DNA from: Ewingella sp049889095
Lineage (GTDB): Bacteria; Pseudomonadota; Gammaproteobacteria; Enterobacterales; Enterobacteriaceae
DNA length: 64,000 bases
Assembly (NCBI GenBank): GCA_049889095.1
Contig: JBLJFK010000002.1
Reading direction: 5' to 3' (one strand)
In this document: piece by piece, positions 17,465-25,722 of the stretch
How positions within the stretch are numbered: position 1 is the first letter of the stretch
How the letters are laid out: the number at the start of each line of letters is the position of its first letter
Notes under the pieces: model-generated
What the model saw: the letters and a program-made list of their open reading frames with translations, nothing else
What the model was told of the DNA's origin: nothing
Database searches by the model: none
Translations under genes and position numbers: made by a program

Positions 17465-19819
17465 CTATTTCACTGCAACCGGCAACGCACCGAAGGCTGG
17501 ATTTTGCAGCGCAAAATTCAATACATCATCAATACGCTTCACCGGATGAATCTCAAGATCACCTAACACGTTGGCAGGGATCTCTTCCAGATCACGTTTG
17601 TTGTCATCCGGGATCAGCACCACTTTGATGCCACCTCGGTGTGCGGCCAGCAGTTTCTCCTTCAGACCACCGATCGGCAGAACCAAGCCACGCAGGGTAA
17701 TTTCCCCTGTCATCGCTACGTCGGCACGTACCGGATTACCGGTCAGGCAGGAAACTAGCGCAGTACACATCGCAATACCGGCACTCGGACCATCTTTCGG
17801 TGTTGCGCCTTCCGGTACGTGGACGTGAATGTCACGTTTTTCGTAGAAGTCAGGGTTGATGCCCAGTTTGTCTGCACGAGCACGCACGACGGTCAGTGCA
17901 GCCTGAATGGACTCCTGCATCACCTCGCCTAAAGAACCTGTATAGGTCAGTTTACCCTTACCAGGAACACAGGCTGTTTCGATGGTCAGCAGTTCGCCGC
18001 CCACTTCAGTCCAGGCTAAACCGGTCACCTGACCTACGCGGTTTTCGGTATCAGCACGGCCGTAGTCGACCTTCTGTACGCCGAGGAAATCTTTCAGGTT
18101 GTCGCCGTTGATCTCAATGTGCTTGAGGGTTTTATCCATCAGCAATTGTTTAACCGCTTTACGACACAATTTAGAAAGTTCGCGCTCCAGACTACGCACA
18201 CCCGCTTCACGAGTATAGAAACGAATAATACCGATAATGGCGCTGTCATCGATCGTCAATTCGCTCTTTTTCAGAGCATTACGTTCAATCTGTTTCGGCA
18301 TCAGATGTTGTTTGGCAATGTTCAGCTTTTCATCTTCGGTATAACCGGACAGACGAATCACTTCCATACGGTCCAAAAGTGGCGCCGGAATGTTCATTGA
18401 GTTGGACGTCGCTACAAACATCACATCGGACAGATCGTAATCAACTTCCAAATAGTGATCGTTGAACGCCACGTTCTGCTCTGGATCCAGCACTTCCAGC
18501 AGCGCAGAAGCTGGGTCACCACGCATATCCGAAGACATTTTGTCGATCTCATCCAACAGGAACAGCGGGTTTTTAACCCCCACTTTCGCCATTTTCTGAA
18601 TCATCTTGCCTGGCATAGAGCCGATATAAGTGCGGCGATGCCCACGGATTTCCGCTTCATCACGCACACCACCCAGCGCCATGCGCACATATTCACGGCC
18701 TGTTGCACGGGCAATGGATTGCCCAAGAGAGGTTTTACCCACGCCCGGAGGCCCAACCAGGCAGAGGATAGGCCCTTTAATTTTACTGACGCGCGTCTGC
18801 ACTGCAAGATACTCAAGGATACGGTCTTTGACACGTTCCAGGCCAAAGTGATCAGAGTCGAGAACTTCCTGCGCTTTACGCAGATCTTTCTTCACTTTAC
18901 TGCGGGCATTCCAAGGCACCTGAAGCATCCAGTCGATATAACCACGCACAACGGTGGCTTCAGCGGACATCGGTGACATCATTTTAAGCTTTTGCAGTTC
19001 AGCTTCGGTTTTTTCACGCGCTTCTTTCGGCATTTTTGCCGCTTCGATTTTGCGTTTCAGCGCTTCATGTTCGTCAGGCGTATCATCCATTTCACCCAGC
19101 TCTTTCTGAATAGCTTTCATTTGCTCATTCAGATAATACTCACGCTGGCTCTTTTCCATCTGCTTTTTAACACGGTTACGGATGCGTTTTTCAACCTGTA
19201 ACAGGTCGATCTCCGACTCCATCATCGCCATCAGATATTCCAGACGCTCGGTGATATCAAACATTTCCAGTACGGACTGTTTATCAGCGAGTTTCAACGG
19301 CATATGTGCTGCAATGGTGTCAGCCAGACGGGCTGCGTCTTCAATACTGTTGAGTGAAGTCAGCACTTCAGGCGGGATCTTTTTATTCAGTTTGATATAG
19401 CCTTCAAACTGATTAATGGCGGTACGAACCAGAACTTCTTGTTCCCGCTCATCCACGGCCGGTGATTCAAGGTATTCAGCCTGTGCAGCAAAATGCTCGC
19501 CACTGTCAGACAGCGTGGTAATGCGCGCGCGCTGTAAACCTTCAACCAGAACTTTCACGGTGCCATCAGGCAGTTTAAGCATCTGTAATATGGAGGCAAC
19601 TGTGCCTACAGAGAAGAGATCGTTAACGCCCGGCTCATCGGTAGAGGCTTCTTTCTGCGCTACCAGCATGATTTTTTTGTCGTGATCCATCGCAGCTTCG
19701 AGGCAGCGAATCGATTTTTCCCTGCCAACAAACAACGGGATCACCATGTGCGGGTAAACCACCACGTCGCGCAAAGGCAAGACGGGGATTTCTATGCGTT
19801 CGGAACGCTCAGGGTTCAT
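17465..19819 (-). CDS. lon: ATP-dependent protease Lon
   Basis: With the ATG at 19819 the protein has 784 residues, exactly E. coli Lon. It has an N-terminal substrate domain (about 1-300), an AAA+ module with Walker A GPPGVGKT and Walker B FLLDEIDK, and a serine/lysine protease domain with DGPSAGIAM (Ser679) and the Lys722 region GGLKEKLLAA. It degrades misfolded and regulatory proteins in the cytosol. Twenty in-frame upstream codons match no family N-terminus. The C-terminus (AFGALPVAVK) differs from E. coli, as is common. A heat-shock promoter match lies upstream. Confidence 0.98.
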   Translation of the reverse strand: MNPERSERIEIPVLPLRDVVVYPHMVIPLFVGREKSIRCLEAAMDHDKKIMLVAQKEASTDEPGVNDLFSVGTVASILQMLKLPDGTVKVLVEGLQRARITTLSDSGEHFAAQAEYLESPAVDEREQEVLVRTAINQFEGYIKLNKKIPPEVLTSLNSIEDAARLADTIAAHMPLKLADKQSVLEMFDITERLEYLMAMMESEIDLLQVEKRIRNRVKKQMEKSQREYYLNEQMKAIQKELGEMDDTPDEHEALKRKIEAAKMPKEAREKTEAELQKLKMMSPMSAEATVVRGYIDWMLQVPWNARSKVKKDLRKAQEVLDSDHFGLERVKDRILEYLAVQTRVSKIKGPILCLVGPPGVGKTSLGQSIARATGREYVRMALGGVRDEAEIRGHRRTYIGSMPGKMIQKMAKVGVKNPLFLLDEIDKMSSDMRGDPASALLEVLDPEQNVAFNDHYLEVDYDLSDVMFVATSNSMNIPAPLLDRMEVIRLSGYTEDEKLNIAKQHLMPKQIERNALKKSELTIDDSAIIGIIRFYTREAGVRSLERELSKLCRKAVKQLLMDKTLKHIEINGDNLKDFLGVQKVDYGRADTENRVGQVTGLAWTEVGGELLTIETACVPGKGKLTYTGSLGEVMQESIQAALTVVRARADKLGINPDFYEKRDIHVHVPEGATPKDGPSAGIAMCTALVSCLTGNPVRADVAMTGEITLRGLVLPIGGLKEKLLAAHRGGIKVVLIPDDNKRDLEEIPANVLGDLEIHPVKRIDDVLNFALQNPAFGALPVAVK

Positions 19820-19906
19820 AGAGCTCTCTCTTAGTTTAGCTTCCGCCAGGTTAAGGAAATCTCGTGAAACACGAGTCAAACGGGTTTCAGCAAGTCATTA
19901 TCTGAG

Positions 19907-19934
19907 TATATGGGGATGAATATCTGACATTCAA
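19907..19934 (-). promoter_or_regulatory. Sigma-32 promoter of lon
   Basis: On the minus strand a TTGAAT -35 (19934-19929) is followed after 13 bases by CCCCATATA (19915-19907). This is nearly the same as the known E. coli lon heat-shock promoter, about 90 bases before the start codon. Confidence 0.82.
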
Positions 19935-19950
19935 CGACAAGAATGCGAGT

Positions 19951-19981
19951 AAAAAAAATGGGGGACAAAATCCCCCATTTT
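19951..19981 (-). terminator. Terminator of clpX
   Basis: AAAATGGGGGA and its complement enclose CAAAA; the minus strand continues with T. It separates clpX from the lon promoter. Confidence 0.9.
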
Positions 19982-20011
19982 ATTCACTAACCTTATGGAA
20001 CAGTTGGCTAA

Positions 20012-21286
20012 TTATTCGCCAGATGCCTGTTGCGCCTCAGGTTTACCGTAAATCATTAGCGGCTCTGACTGGCCCGAAATAACGGACTCGTCGATAACCA
20101 CTTTCTCTACGCTGTCCAGTGATGGCAGGTCATACATGGTGTCCAACAGTGCGCCTTCAACAATCGAACGCAGACCACGGGCACCGGTTTTACGTACCAT
20201 CGCTTTTTTGGCGATTGCCACCAGAGCTTCATCACGGAATTCCAGCTCGACGCCTTCCAGATTGAACAATGCCTGATACTGCTTAGTCAGCGCATTTTTC
20301 GGCTCTTTCAGAATCTGGATCAACGCGTCTTCACTCAGTTCGCTCAGGGTTGCGACCACTGGCAGACGACCGATGAATTCTGGGATAAGACCAAATTTAA
20401 TTAAATCCTCTGGTTCAGCCTGGGCCAGCAACTGGCCTTCGGTTGCTTTTTCAGACTTACCCTTCACTTCAGCACCAAAACCAATGCCGGTACCCGTGTT
20501 AATGCGCTGTCCAATCACCTTATCGAGACCAGCAAATGCGCCTCCGCAGATGAACAGGATCTTGGAAGTATCAACCTGCAGGAATTCCTGCTGTGGATGC
20601 TTCCGTCCGCCCTGAGGTGGAACCGCAGCAACGGTACCTTCAATCAGTTTAAGTAACGCTTGCTGAACACCTTCACCGGACACATCACGGGTGATCGATG
20701 GGTTATCAGACTTGCGGGAAATTTTATCGATTTCATCGATGTAAACGATCCCACGCTGCGCTTTTTGTACGTCATAATCACATTTCTGTAGCAGTTTCTG
20801 GATGATGTTTTCCACATCTTCACCCACATAACCAGCTTCGGTCAGCGTGGTGGCATCGGCCATGGTGAATGGCACATCCAGGAAACGCGCAAGCGTCTCA
20901 GCCAGCAACGTTTTACCACTACCGGTTGGCCCAATCAGCAGAATGTTACTCTTACCTAATTCGATACCATTAGTGTTATCGCCATTACGTAAGCGTTTAT
21001 AGTGATTATAAACCGCTACAGCCAGAACCTTTTTAGCCGGTTCCTGCCCGATGACATAATCATCCAGGTGCTGTCGGATCTCATGGGGAGTAGGCAAAGC
21101 ACTGCGTTCGCGGTGCGGTGCGACTTCTTTAATCTCTTCGCGAATAATGTCGTTACACAGATCGACACACTCATCGCAGATATACACTGACGGCCCGGCA
21201 ATCAGCTTTCGCACTTCATGCTGGCTTTTGCCGCAAAAAGAGCAGTACAGCAGCTTTCCTGAACCGTCTTTGCGCTTATCTGTCAT
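20012..21286 (-). CDS. clpX: ClpXP ATPase subunit ClpX
   Basis: The 424-residue unfoldase has an N-terminal zinc domain with Cys15, Cys18, Cys37 and Cys40, then an AAA+ core with Walker A GPTGSGKT, Walker B IVYIDEIDK and the pore loop GYVGEDVE. The IGFGAEV loop that docks on ClpP is present. As a hexamer it unfolds tagged substrates and feeds them to ClpP. It lies 183 bp downstream of clpP on the same strand, as in E. coli. Confidence 0.98.
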   Translation of the reverse strand: MTDKRKDGSGKLLYCSFCGKSQHEVRKLIAGPSVYICDECVDLCNDIIREEIKEVAPHRERSALPTPHEIRQHLDDYVIGQEPAKKVLAVAVYNHYKRLRNGDNTNGIELGKSNILLIGPTGSGKTLLAETLARFLDVPFTMADATTLTEAGYVGEDVENIIQKLLQKCDYDVQKAQRGIVYIDEIDKISRKSDNPSITRDVSGEGVQQALLKLIEGTVAAVPPQGGRKHPQQEFLQVDTSKILFICGGAFAGLDKVIGQRINTGTGIGFGAEVKGKSEKATEGQLLAQAEPEDLIKFGLIPEFIGRLPVVATLSELSEDALIQILKEPKNALTKQYQALFNLEGVELEFRDEALVAIAKKAMVRKTGARGLRSIVEGALLDTMYDLPSLDSVEKVVIDESVISGQSEPLMIYGKPEAQQASGE

Positions 21287-21469
21287 CAGTAAACCTCTTC
21301 TTTAGTCTCTGTTCCGCAGAAATACGCGGCACGGGCGTGTTAATCGCTGCCGTATCGACGGCGGGTGGTTGTCATGTCGGCAATGGGCCAAACGCAGTGC
21401 TCACAGAAAGAACCTGCGTTGCCTCTGTATGACTTAACTATAGACCATCAACCCGGCAGATTTAAGCCG

Positions 21470-22093
21470 TCAAACACGATGGGAAAATACGGAGTCAACC
21501 AATCCATACTCTACAGATTCATCCGCTGACAAGAAACGGTCGCGCTCAGTGTCACGTTCGATCTCTTCCAGTGACTTCCCAGTATGCTTCGCCATCAGCT
21601 CATTCATACGAGATTTCACTTTCAGGATCTCTTTGGCGTGAATTTCAATATCCGTCGCCTGTCCCTGGAAACCGCCCAACGGTTGGTGAATCATCACCCG
21701 TGAGTTCGGTAAACAGAAACGCTTACCCTTCGCCCCTGCGGTCAACAGGAACGCGCCCATTGAGCAAGCCTGTCCCATACAAATGGTGCTGACGTCCGGT
21801 TTAATAAACTGCATGGTGTCATAGATAGACATACCAGCAGTGATCACGCCGCCCGGAGAGTTAATGTACAGGAAAATGTCTTTTTCTGGACTCTCGGCTT
21901 CAAGGAACAGCATTTGAGCCACAATCAGGTTAGCCATATGGTCTTCAACCTGACCCGTCATGAAAATAATGCGCTCCTTCAGCAGACGGGAGTATATGTC
22001 GTAAGAACGCTCACCCCTTGAAGTCTGTTCCACAACCATGGGTACCAAGGCCATGTTCGGTGCAAATCGATCTTGTTCACTATTGTATGACAT
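21470..22093 (-). CDS. clpP: ATP-dependent Clp protease proteolytic subunit
   Basis: The 207-residue serine peptidase (E. coli 207) has Ser111 in GQACSMGAF, His136 in MIHQPLGG, and the Asp in the DRDRFLSADE region. Residue 110 is Cys rather than the Ala of E. coli, next to the nucleophile. The N-terminal propeptide is expected to be removed after about residue 14 (MALVPMV). AGGAG lies 6 bases before the ATG. It shares an operon with clpX behind a sigma-32 promoter match. Confidence 0.98.
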   Translation of the reverse strand: MSYNSEQDRFAPNMALVPMVVEQTSRGERSYDIYSRLLKERIIFMTGQVEDHMANLIVAQMLFLEAESPEKDIFLYINSPGGVITAGMSIYDTMQFIKPDVSTICMGQACSMGAFLLTAGAKGKRFCLPNSRVMIHQPLGGFQGQATDIEIHAKEILKVKSRMNELMAKHTGKSLEEIERDTERDRFLSADESVEYGLVDSVFSHRV

Positions 22094-22252
22094 AACCGTC
22101 TCCTAATAGAATTCTCTTTGGCGCTAGTTAAACCGATTCTACTTGAGATAAGCTTTGATGACTACGCTCAAGCGGCCAAGTCGTCGTTTACACGGCTGAC
22201 GGTTGTTATCAGTCAGAATTTAACAGCAAAGTACTTTGCATTTATAGTTAAC

Positions 22253-22281
22253 AATTGGGGGAATAAGCACCCTTTTTCAAG
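22253..22281 (-). promoter_or_regulatory. Sigma-32 promoter of clpPX
   Basis: On the minus strand CTTGAAA (22281-22275), 13 bases, then CCCCCAATT (22261-22253). Both boxes fit the heat-shock consensus closely, about 160 bases before the clpP start codon. Confidence 0.8.
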
Positions 22282-22455
22282 CCCGTAGCGGGATTTCTTT
22301 TCGCGGGAGACACATTTTGTTCACCCTGCTCTGCGAAAAACACCACTCACTCCTCATCTTGTCAGCAGCGGTCCCACATACGTTTAATTTAACTCACCTG
22401 CGTAAATATAGTGCAAAAACAATAGCAAAAAAGAAAAATGTCATGTTTTGAACAT

Positions 22456-22487
22456 AAAAAAGCCCGCAGTAAAAACTGCGGGCTTTT
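22456..22487 (-). terminator. Terminator of tig
   Basis: AAGCCCGCAGT and its complement flank a short A-rich loop; six T follow on the minus strand. Confidence 0.92.
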
Positions 22488-22526
22488 ATTCTGAGCTTAT
22501 GAAAATCCAACAACGTGCACTATCTA

Positions 22527-23831
22527 TTATGCAGGTTGCGTCTGGTTCATCAGTTCAGTAAAGGTAGTGGCTTTCTCAGTCACTTTCGCTTTAGACAACA
22601 GCGTCTCGACCGCTTGTTCTTCCAGCGCGACGTTACGCATGTTGTTCATCAGCTCTTTATTTTTGCTGTAGAACTCAACAACTTCAGATGGATCTTCGTA
22701 CGCAGAAGCCATTTCTTCGATCAACGCTTTAACGCGTTCTTCGTCAGCTTTAAGTTCGTGCTGGCTGATCACTTCACCCAACAGCAAACCAACAACTACG
22801 CGACGTTTAGCTTGCTCTTCGAACAGTTCGCGCGGTAATTCCAGCGCTTGCTTTTCGTCGCCGCCAAAACGTTGTGCAGCCTGACGACGCAGAACGTCAA
22901 CTTCACCGTCAATCAGCGCAGCTGGAACGTCGATGTCGTTGGCGTTAACCAGACCGTCGATTGCCTGAGTTTTGATGCGGTTACGGACAGCACCTTTCAG
23001 CTCACGTTCCATGTTTTTACGCACTTCAGCACGCAAACCTTCAATAGAACCATCAGCAACACCGAAACGTTTAATGAATTCAGACGTCAGTTCTGGCAGT
23101 TCACGCTCTTCAACTTTCTTCAGGGTAATGGCGAATTTAGCCGATTTACCTTTCAGATTTTCAGCGTGGTAATCTTCTGGGAAGTTTACGTCGATAGTAA
23201 ATTCTTCACCGGCTTTGTGACCCAACAGACCGTCTTCGAAGCCTGGGATCATGCGGCCCTGGCCCATCGCCAGAACGAAATCAGAGGCTTTGCCGCCCTC
23301 GAATTCTTCACCGTCGATAGAACCGGAGAAATCAACAGTGACGCGATCTTCTGCTGTTACAGCAGCGTCAGTTTCTTTCCAGTCAGCTTGTTGCTTGCGC
23401 AGAGTTTCCAGCATGGTGTCAACATCGGCATCGTTAACTTCAACGACTGGTTTCTCAACTTCGATGTTTTCCAGATCTTTCAGCTCAACTTCTGGGTACA
23501 CTTCGAATTCAACGGTGTAGTTGAAATCTTCGCCCAGCTTGTATTCACCCGGCACATAGTTAGGTGCGCCAGCTGGATTGATTTTTTCTTTGATGATGGC
23601 GTCAACGAAGTTGCGCTGCATCAGATCACCCAGAACGTCCTGACGAACAGAAGCACCGTAACGCTGCTCGATGATATGTTTTGGTACTTTGCCTTTACGG
23701 AAGCCGTCAATACGTACTTTTTTAGATACGTTGACCAGTTCGCTGCTCACTGCTTTTTCAATGCTGTCAGCAGGAACAGTAATCGTTACACGGCGCCCAA
23801 GGCCTTGAGTGGTTTCAACAGAAACTTGCAT
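22527..23831 (-). CDS. tig: Trigger factor
   Basis: The 434-residue ribosome-bound chaperone (E. coli 432) has an N-terminal ribosome-docking domain with the signature GFRKGKVPKHIIEQRYG (about 43-59), a central FKBP-type prolyl isomerase domain (about 155-245) and a C-terminal chaperone domain. It meets nascent chains at the tunnel exit. GAGG lies before the ATG. It lies upstream of clpP in the conserved tig-clpP-clpX-lon order. Confidence 0.98.
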   Translation of the reverse strand: MQVSVETTQGLGRRVTITVPADSIEKAVSSELVNVSKKVRIDGFRKGKVPKHIIEQRYGASVRQDVLGDLMQRNFVDAIIKEKINPAGAPNYVPGEYKLGEDFNYTVEFEVYPEVELKDLENIEVEKPVVEVNDADVDTMLETLRKQQADWKETDAAVTAEDRVTVDFSGSIDGEEFEGGKASDFVLAMGQGRMIPGFEDGLLGHKAGEEFTIDVNFPEDYHAENLKGKSAKFAITLKKVEERELPELTSEFIKRFGVADGSIEGLRAEVRKNMERELKGAVRNRIKTQAIDGLVNANDIDVPAALIDGEVDVLRRQAAQRFGGDEKQALELPRELFEEQAKRRVVVGLLLGEVISQHELKADEERVKALIEEMASAYEDPSEVVEFYSKNKELMNNMRNVALEEQAVETLLSKAKVTEKATTFTELMNQTQPA

Positions 23832-23870
23832 CTTGTTACCTCAAAAAAATTACAGTGCTCGGTCAACTCC

Positions 23871-23961
23871 AGAAGTCGTTCTCAAGATGAGAAGCGTGGA
23901 AAAGAACGAACTTACCTTGAAAACGACTTCTAAGAACCGGGACAGTCCTCTATAAGGACGT
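23871..23961 (-). repeat. Structured leader of tig
   Basis: AGAAGTCGTT (23871-23880) pairs exactly with AACGACTTCT (23922-23931), and next to it GTCCT, 5 bases, AGGAC forms a second hairpin (about 23945-23959). Both lie between the tig promoter match and the start codon, so they would be in the 5' UTR. Confidence 0.5.
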
Positions 23962-24013
23962 AGCCCTGTATTCGAAAGCGTCCCGAAACCATTCCGGAAA
24001 AATAAGACGCGAC

Positions 24014-24042
24014 ATTATAGCGGCGCATAGTCTGCGAGTCGA
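24014..24042 (-). promoter_or_regulatory. Putative sigma-70 promoter of tig
   Basis: On the minus strand TCGACT, a 17-base spacer and a perfect TATAAT (24019-24014). The predicted start leaves a leader of about 175 bases. Confidence 0.6.
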
Positions 24043-24166
24043 GGACGGTAATCTACTGCGTGGGAGGAAAAATCACTTCACGGTCGATCCCTCGGAAACG
24101 TAGCCGATGTAAAGGCTTAAACACCCCTGTCGCCTGCCAGTCGGTTATCTTTCACGACTAAAAACA

Positions 24167-24188
24167 GAAACGGCCCGCGGGCCGTTTC
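24167..24188 (-). terminator. Terminator of bolA
   Basis: GAAACGGCCC, GC, GGGCCGTTTC is a perfect palindrome; the minus strand continues TGTTTTTAG. It lies about 105 bases past the bolA stop. Confidence 0.75.
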
Positions 24189-24293
24189 GAAATTCGCTGC
24201 TACTAATACCGCATCTTGTGGAGAAAGTCCCACGTGATACCCAGATCTTTGTGGTTTTTGCGAATGAGATCCGGAATTTTCAGATCAGACTTT

Positions 24294-24608
24294 TTAGGCC
24301 AAAGTTCCGGCACCGCGACATGGCGGCGAGGAAGGGACAGTATCCTGCAAACCTTCCCACTCCTTTTGCGTGTAAGTATGCAGCGCCAGAGCGTGAACGC
24401 TGCCTGCAAGTTCAGCAGACAACTCGCCGTAGATAGCGCGATGACGAGACAAGAAACGCTCACCCATAAACTTGTCGGACACCAATACCACCTTGAAATG
24501 GCTCTCTGAACCTGCAGGTACATTATGACGATAACTCTCATCAGTCACTTCCAGGTACGCAGGTTCAAACGCTGCAACTAATTTTGCTTCTATTTGCTCG
24601 CGAATCAT
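24294..24608 (-). CDS. bolA: Transcriptional regulator/iron-sulfur partner BolA
   Basis: The 104-residue protein (E. coli 105) has the BolA fold with ESHFKVVLVSDKFMGERFLSRHR and the conserved His of VHALALHTYT. BolA is a stress- and stationary-phase morphogene that binds DNA and pairs with the monothiol glutaredoxin GrxD around a [2Fe-2S] cluster. AAGGAG lies 7 bases before the ATG. It is divergent from yajG, as in E. coli. Confidence 0.96.
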   Translation of the reverse strand: MIREQIEAKLVAAFEPAYLEVTDESYRHNVPAGSESHFKVVLVSDKFMGERFLSRHRAIYGELSAELAGSVHALALHTYTQKEWEGLQDTVPSSPPCRGAGTLA

Positions 24609-24973
24609 AGCAATCTCCTTACACCGCTTTAGCAGAGAACTGCGCCCTTACTGGAACATCCGTCACATAATAAGGATAGCGGCTTTGTGACTTATTAGTA
24701 TGTTACAGAAACAAAATTTCTGCGGTGATTGATAAAAAAGGCAATCAGTTTGTCTTACCCAATGATATTTAGCCATCATTCCGCCGGCTGGATGAAATCA
24801 ATCAATATCAATGAGTCAGTTTGGTGAACTTAGTTAGATGTAAATGTAGGCAAATGTTGTTTTTCCATACACTCAGGGCTTCCCCCATAAAAAGGCGATG
24901 TTATGATGTGCAAACTTTACGTAACCCGTCCCATTTTGCATTTTGAATCAGATGCATTCATTGAGAAATTAAC
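24609..24973. other. bolA-yajG divergent promoter region
   Basis: A 365-bp A/T-rich gap without coding potential. A TATGAT -10 match at 24902-24907 could serve yajG, but the -35 is weak (TTCCCC). I found no clear gearbox promoter for bolA by eye. Confidence 0.5.
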
Positions 24974-25552
24974 ATGTTGAAAAAAATCATTTTTCCCGTG
25001 CTCGCACTATTGATGCTAGCCGGTTGTGCCACCAGCTCTAACACACTGAATATTTCACCAAAAATTTCTTTGCCAACGCAGGATCCTACCCTGCAAGGCA
25101 TAACCATCAGTATTAACGGTGCCGATCAGCGTCAGGATCAGGCGCTGGCTAAAGTTAACCGTGACGGGCAGTTAGTCTCCCTGACGCCTTCACGCGATCT
25201 GCGTTTCCTCCTGCAAGAGTCCCTGGAAAAACAGATGACCGCACGGGGTTATATGATTGGTGCAGATGGCGCAGTAGACCTGCAAATCGTCGTCAACAAT
25301 TTGTTCGCTGACGTTCAGGAAGGCAATTTGCGTTACAACATCACCACCAAGGCAGACATTTCCATTATTGCTACCGCGAAAAATGGTAACAAACAGGTCA
25401 AGAACTACCGCTCGACCTACAATGTTCAGGGAGCGCTTACCGCTACCAACAGCAAAATCACCAATGCGGTTAACAGCACACTGGGTGATGTCATCAATGA
25501 TATGGCGCAGGACACCAGCATCAGCAATTTCATCAAGGCTAATGCCCGATAA
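24974..25552 (+). CDS. yajG: YajG family lipoprotein
   Basis: The 192-residue protein has a lipoprotein signal peptide, MLKKIIFPVLALLMLAGC, with Cys18 as the modified residue. The rest is the YajG domain (DUF). It lies immediately before ampG as in E. coli, where the two are cotranscribed. The function is unknown; linkage with the muropeptide permease suggests an envelope role, which is an inference. Confidence 0.92.
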   Translation: MLKKIIFPVLALLMLAGCATSSNTLNISPKISLPTQDPTLQGITISINGADQRQDQALAKVNRDGQLVSLTPSRDLRFLLQESLEKQMTARGYMIGADGAVDLQIVVNNLFADVQEGNLRYNITTKADISIIATAKNGNKQVKNYRSTYNVQGALTATNSKITNAVNSTLGDVINDMAQDTSISNFIKANAR

Positions 25553-25570
25553 TTCTGCCGTTTTTTGCTG

Positions 25571-25613
25571 ATGTCCCCCTTCTGCCCGGCGCTGTCGGGC
25601 AGAAGGGGGACAT
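25571..25613. repeat. Perfect 18-bp inverted repeat between yajG and ampG
   Basis: ATGTCCCCCTTCTGCCCG (25571-25588) and its exact complement (25596-25613) flank the loop GCGCTGT. There is no U tract after either arm; the six-T run lies before the left arm. It would form a very stable hairpin in the yajG-ampG mRNA. Confidence 0.75.
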
Positions 25614-25722
25614 CACCCCACGCTGAAATTTCGCGTTGCGCTAATCCCTCCTTTATTATCTCCCCGCATCCTTTATTATGCCGATGTGCCACTCTTTCAC
25701 CGGTCTTCGGGAACATATTTTC

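Larger units (their letters stand above)
22094..22526. other. clpP-tig intergenic region
   Basis: This 433-bp gap holds the clpP promoter (22253-22281) and the tig terminator (22456-22487). The A/T-rich middle (22380-22450) shows no coding potential. Confidence 0.75.
23832..24293. other. tig-bolA intergenic region
   Basis: The 462-bp gap contains the tig leader and promoter, and the bolA terminator at 24167-24188. Between 24189 and 24293 lies the untranslated tail of bolA; an overlapping open frame there (24203-24541) has no family features. Confidence 0.65.

Noticed and set aside
22848..23933. 361-codon open frame antisense to tig
   Set aside because: It is a mirror of the tig coding frame, rich in Phe, Val and Asn with no domain features, and tig is certain from family match.
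24203..24541. 112-codon frame overlapping bolA on the same strand
   Set aside because: The bolA frame matches its family from first to last residue; the other frame has no similarity and no start signals.
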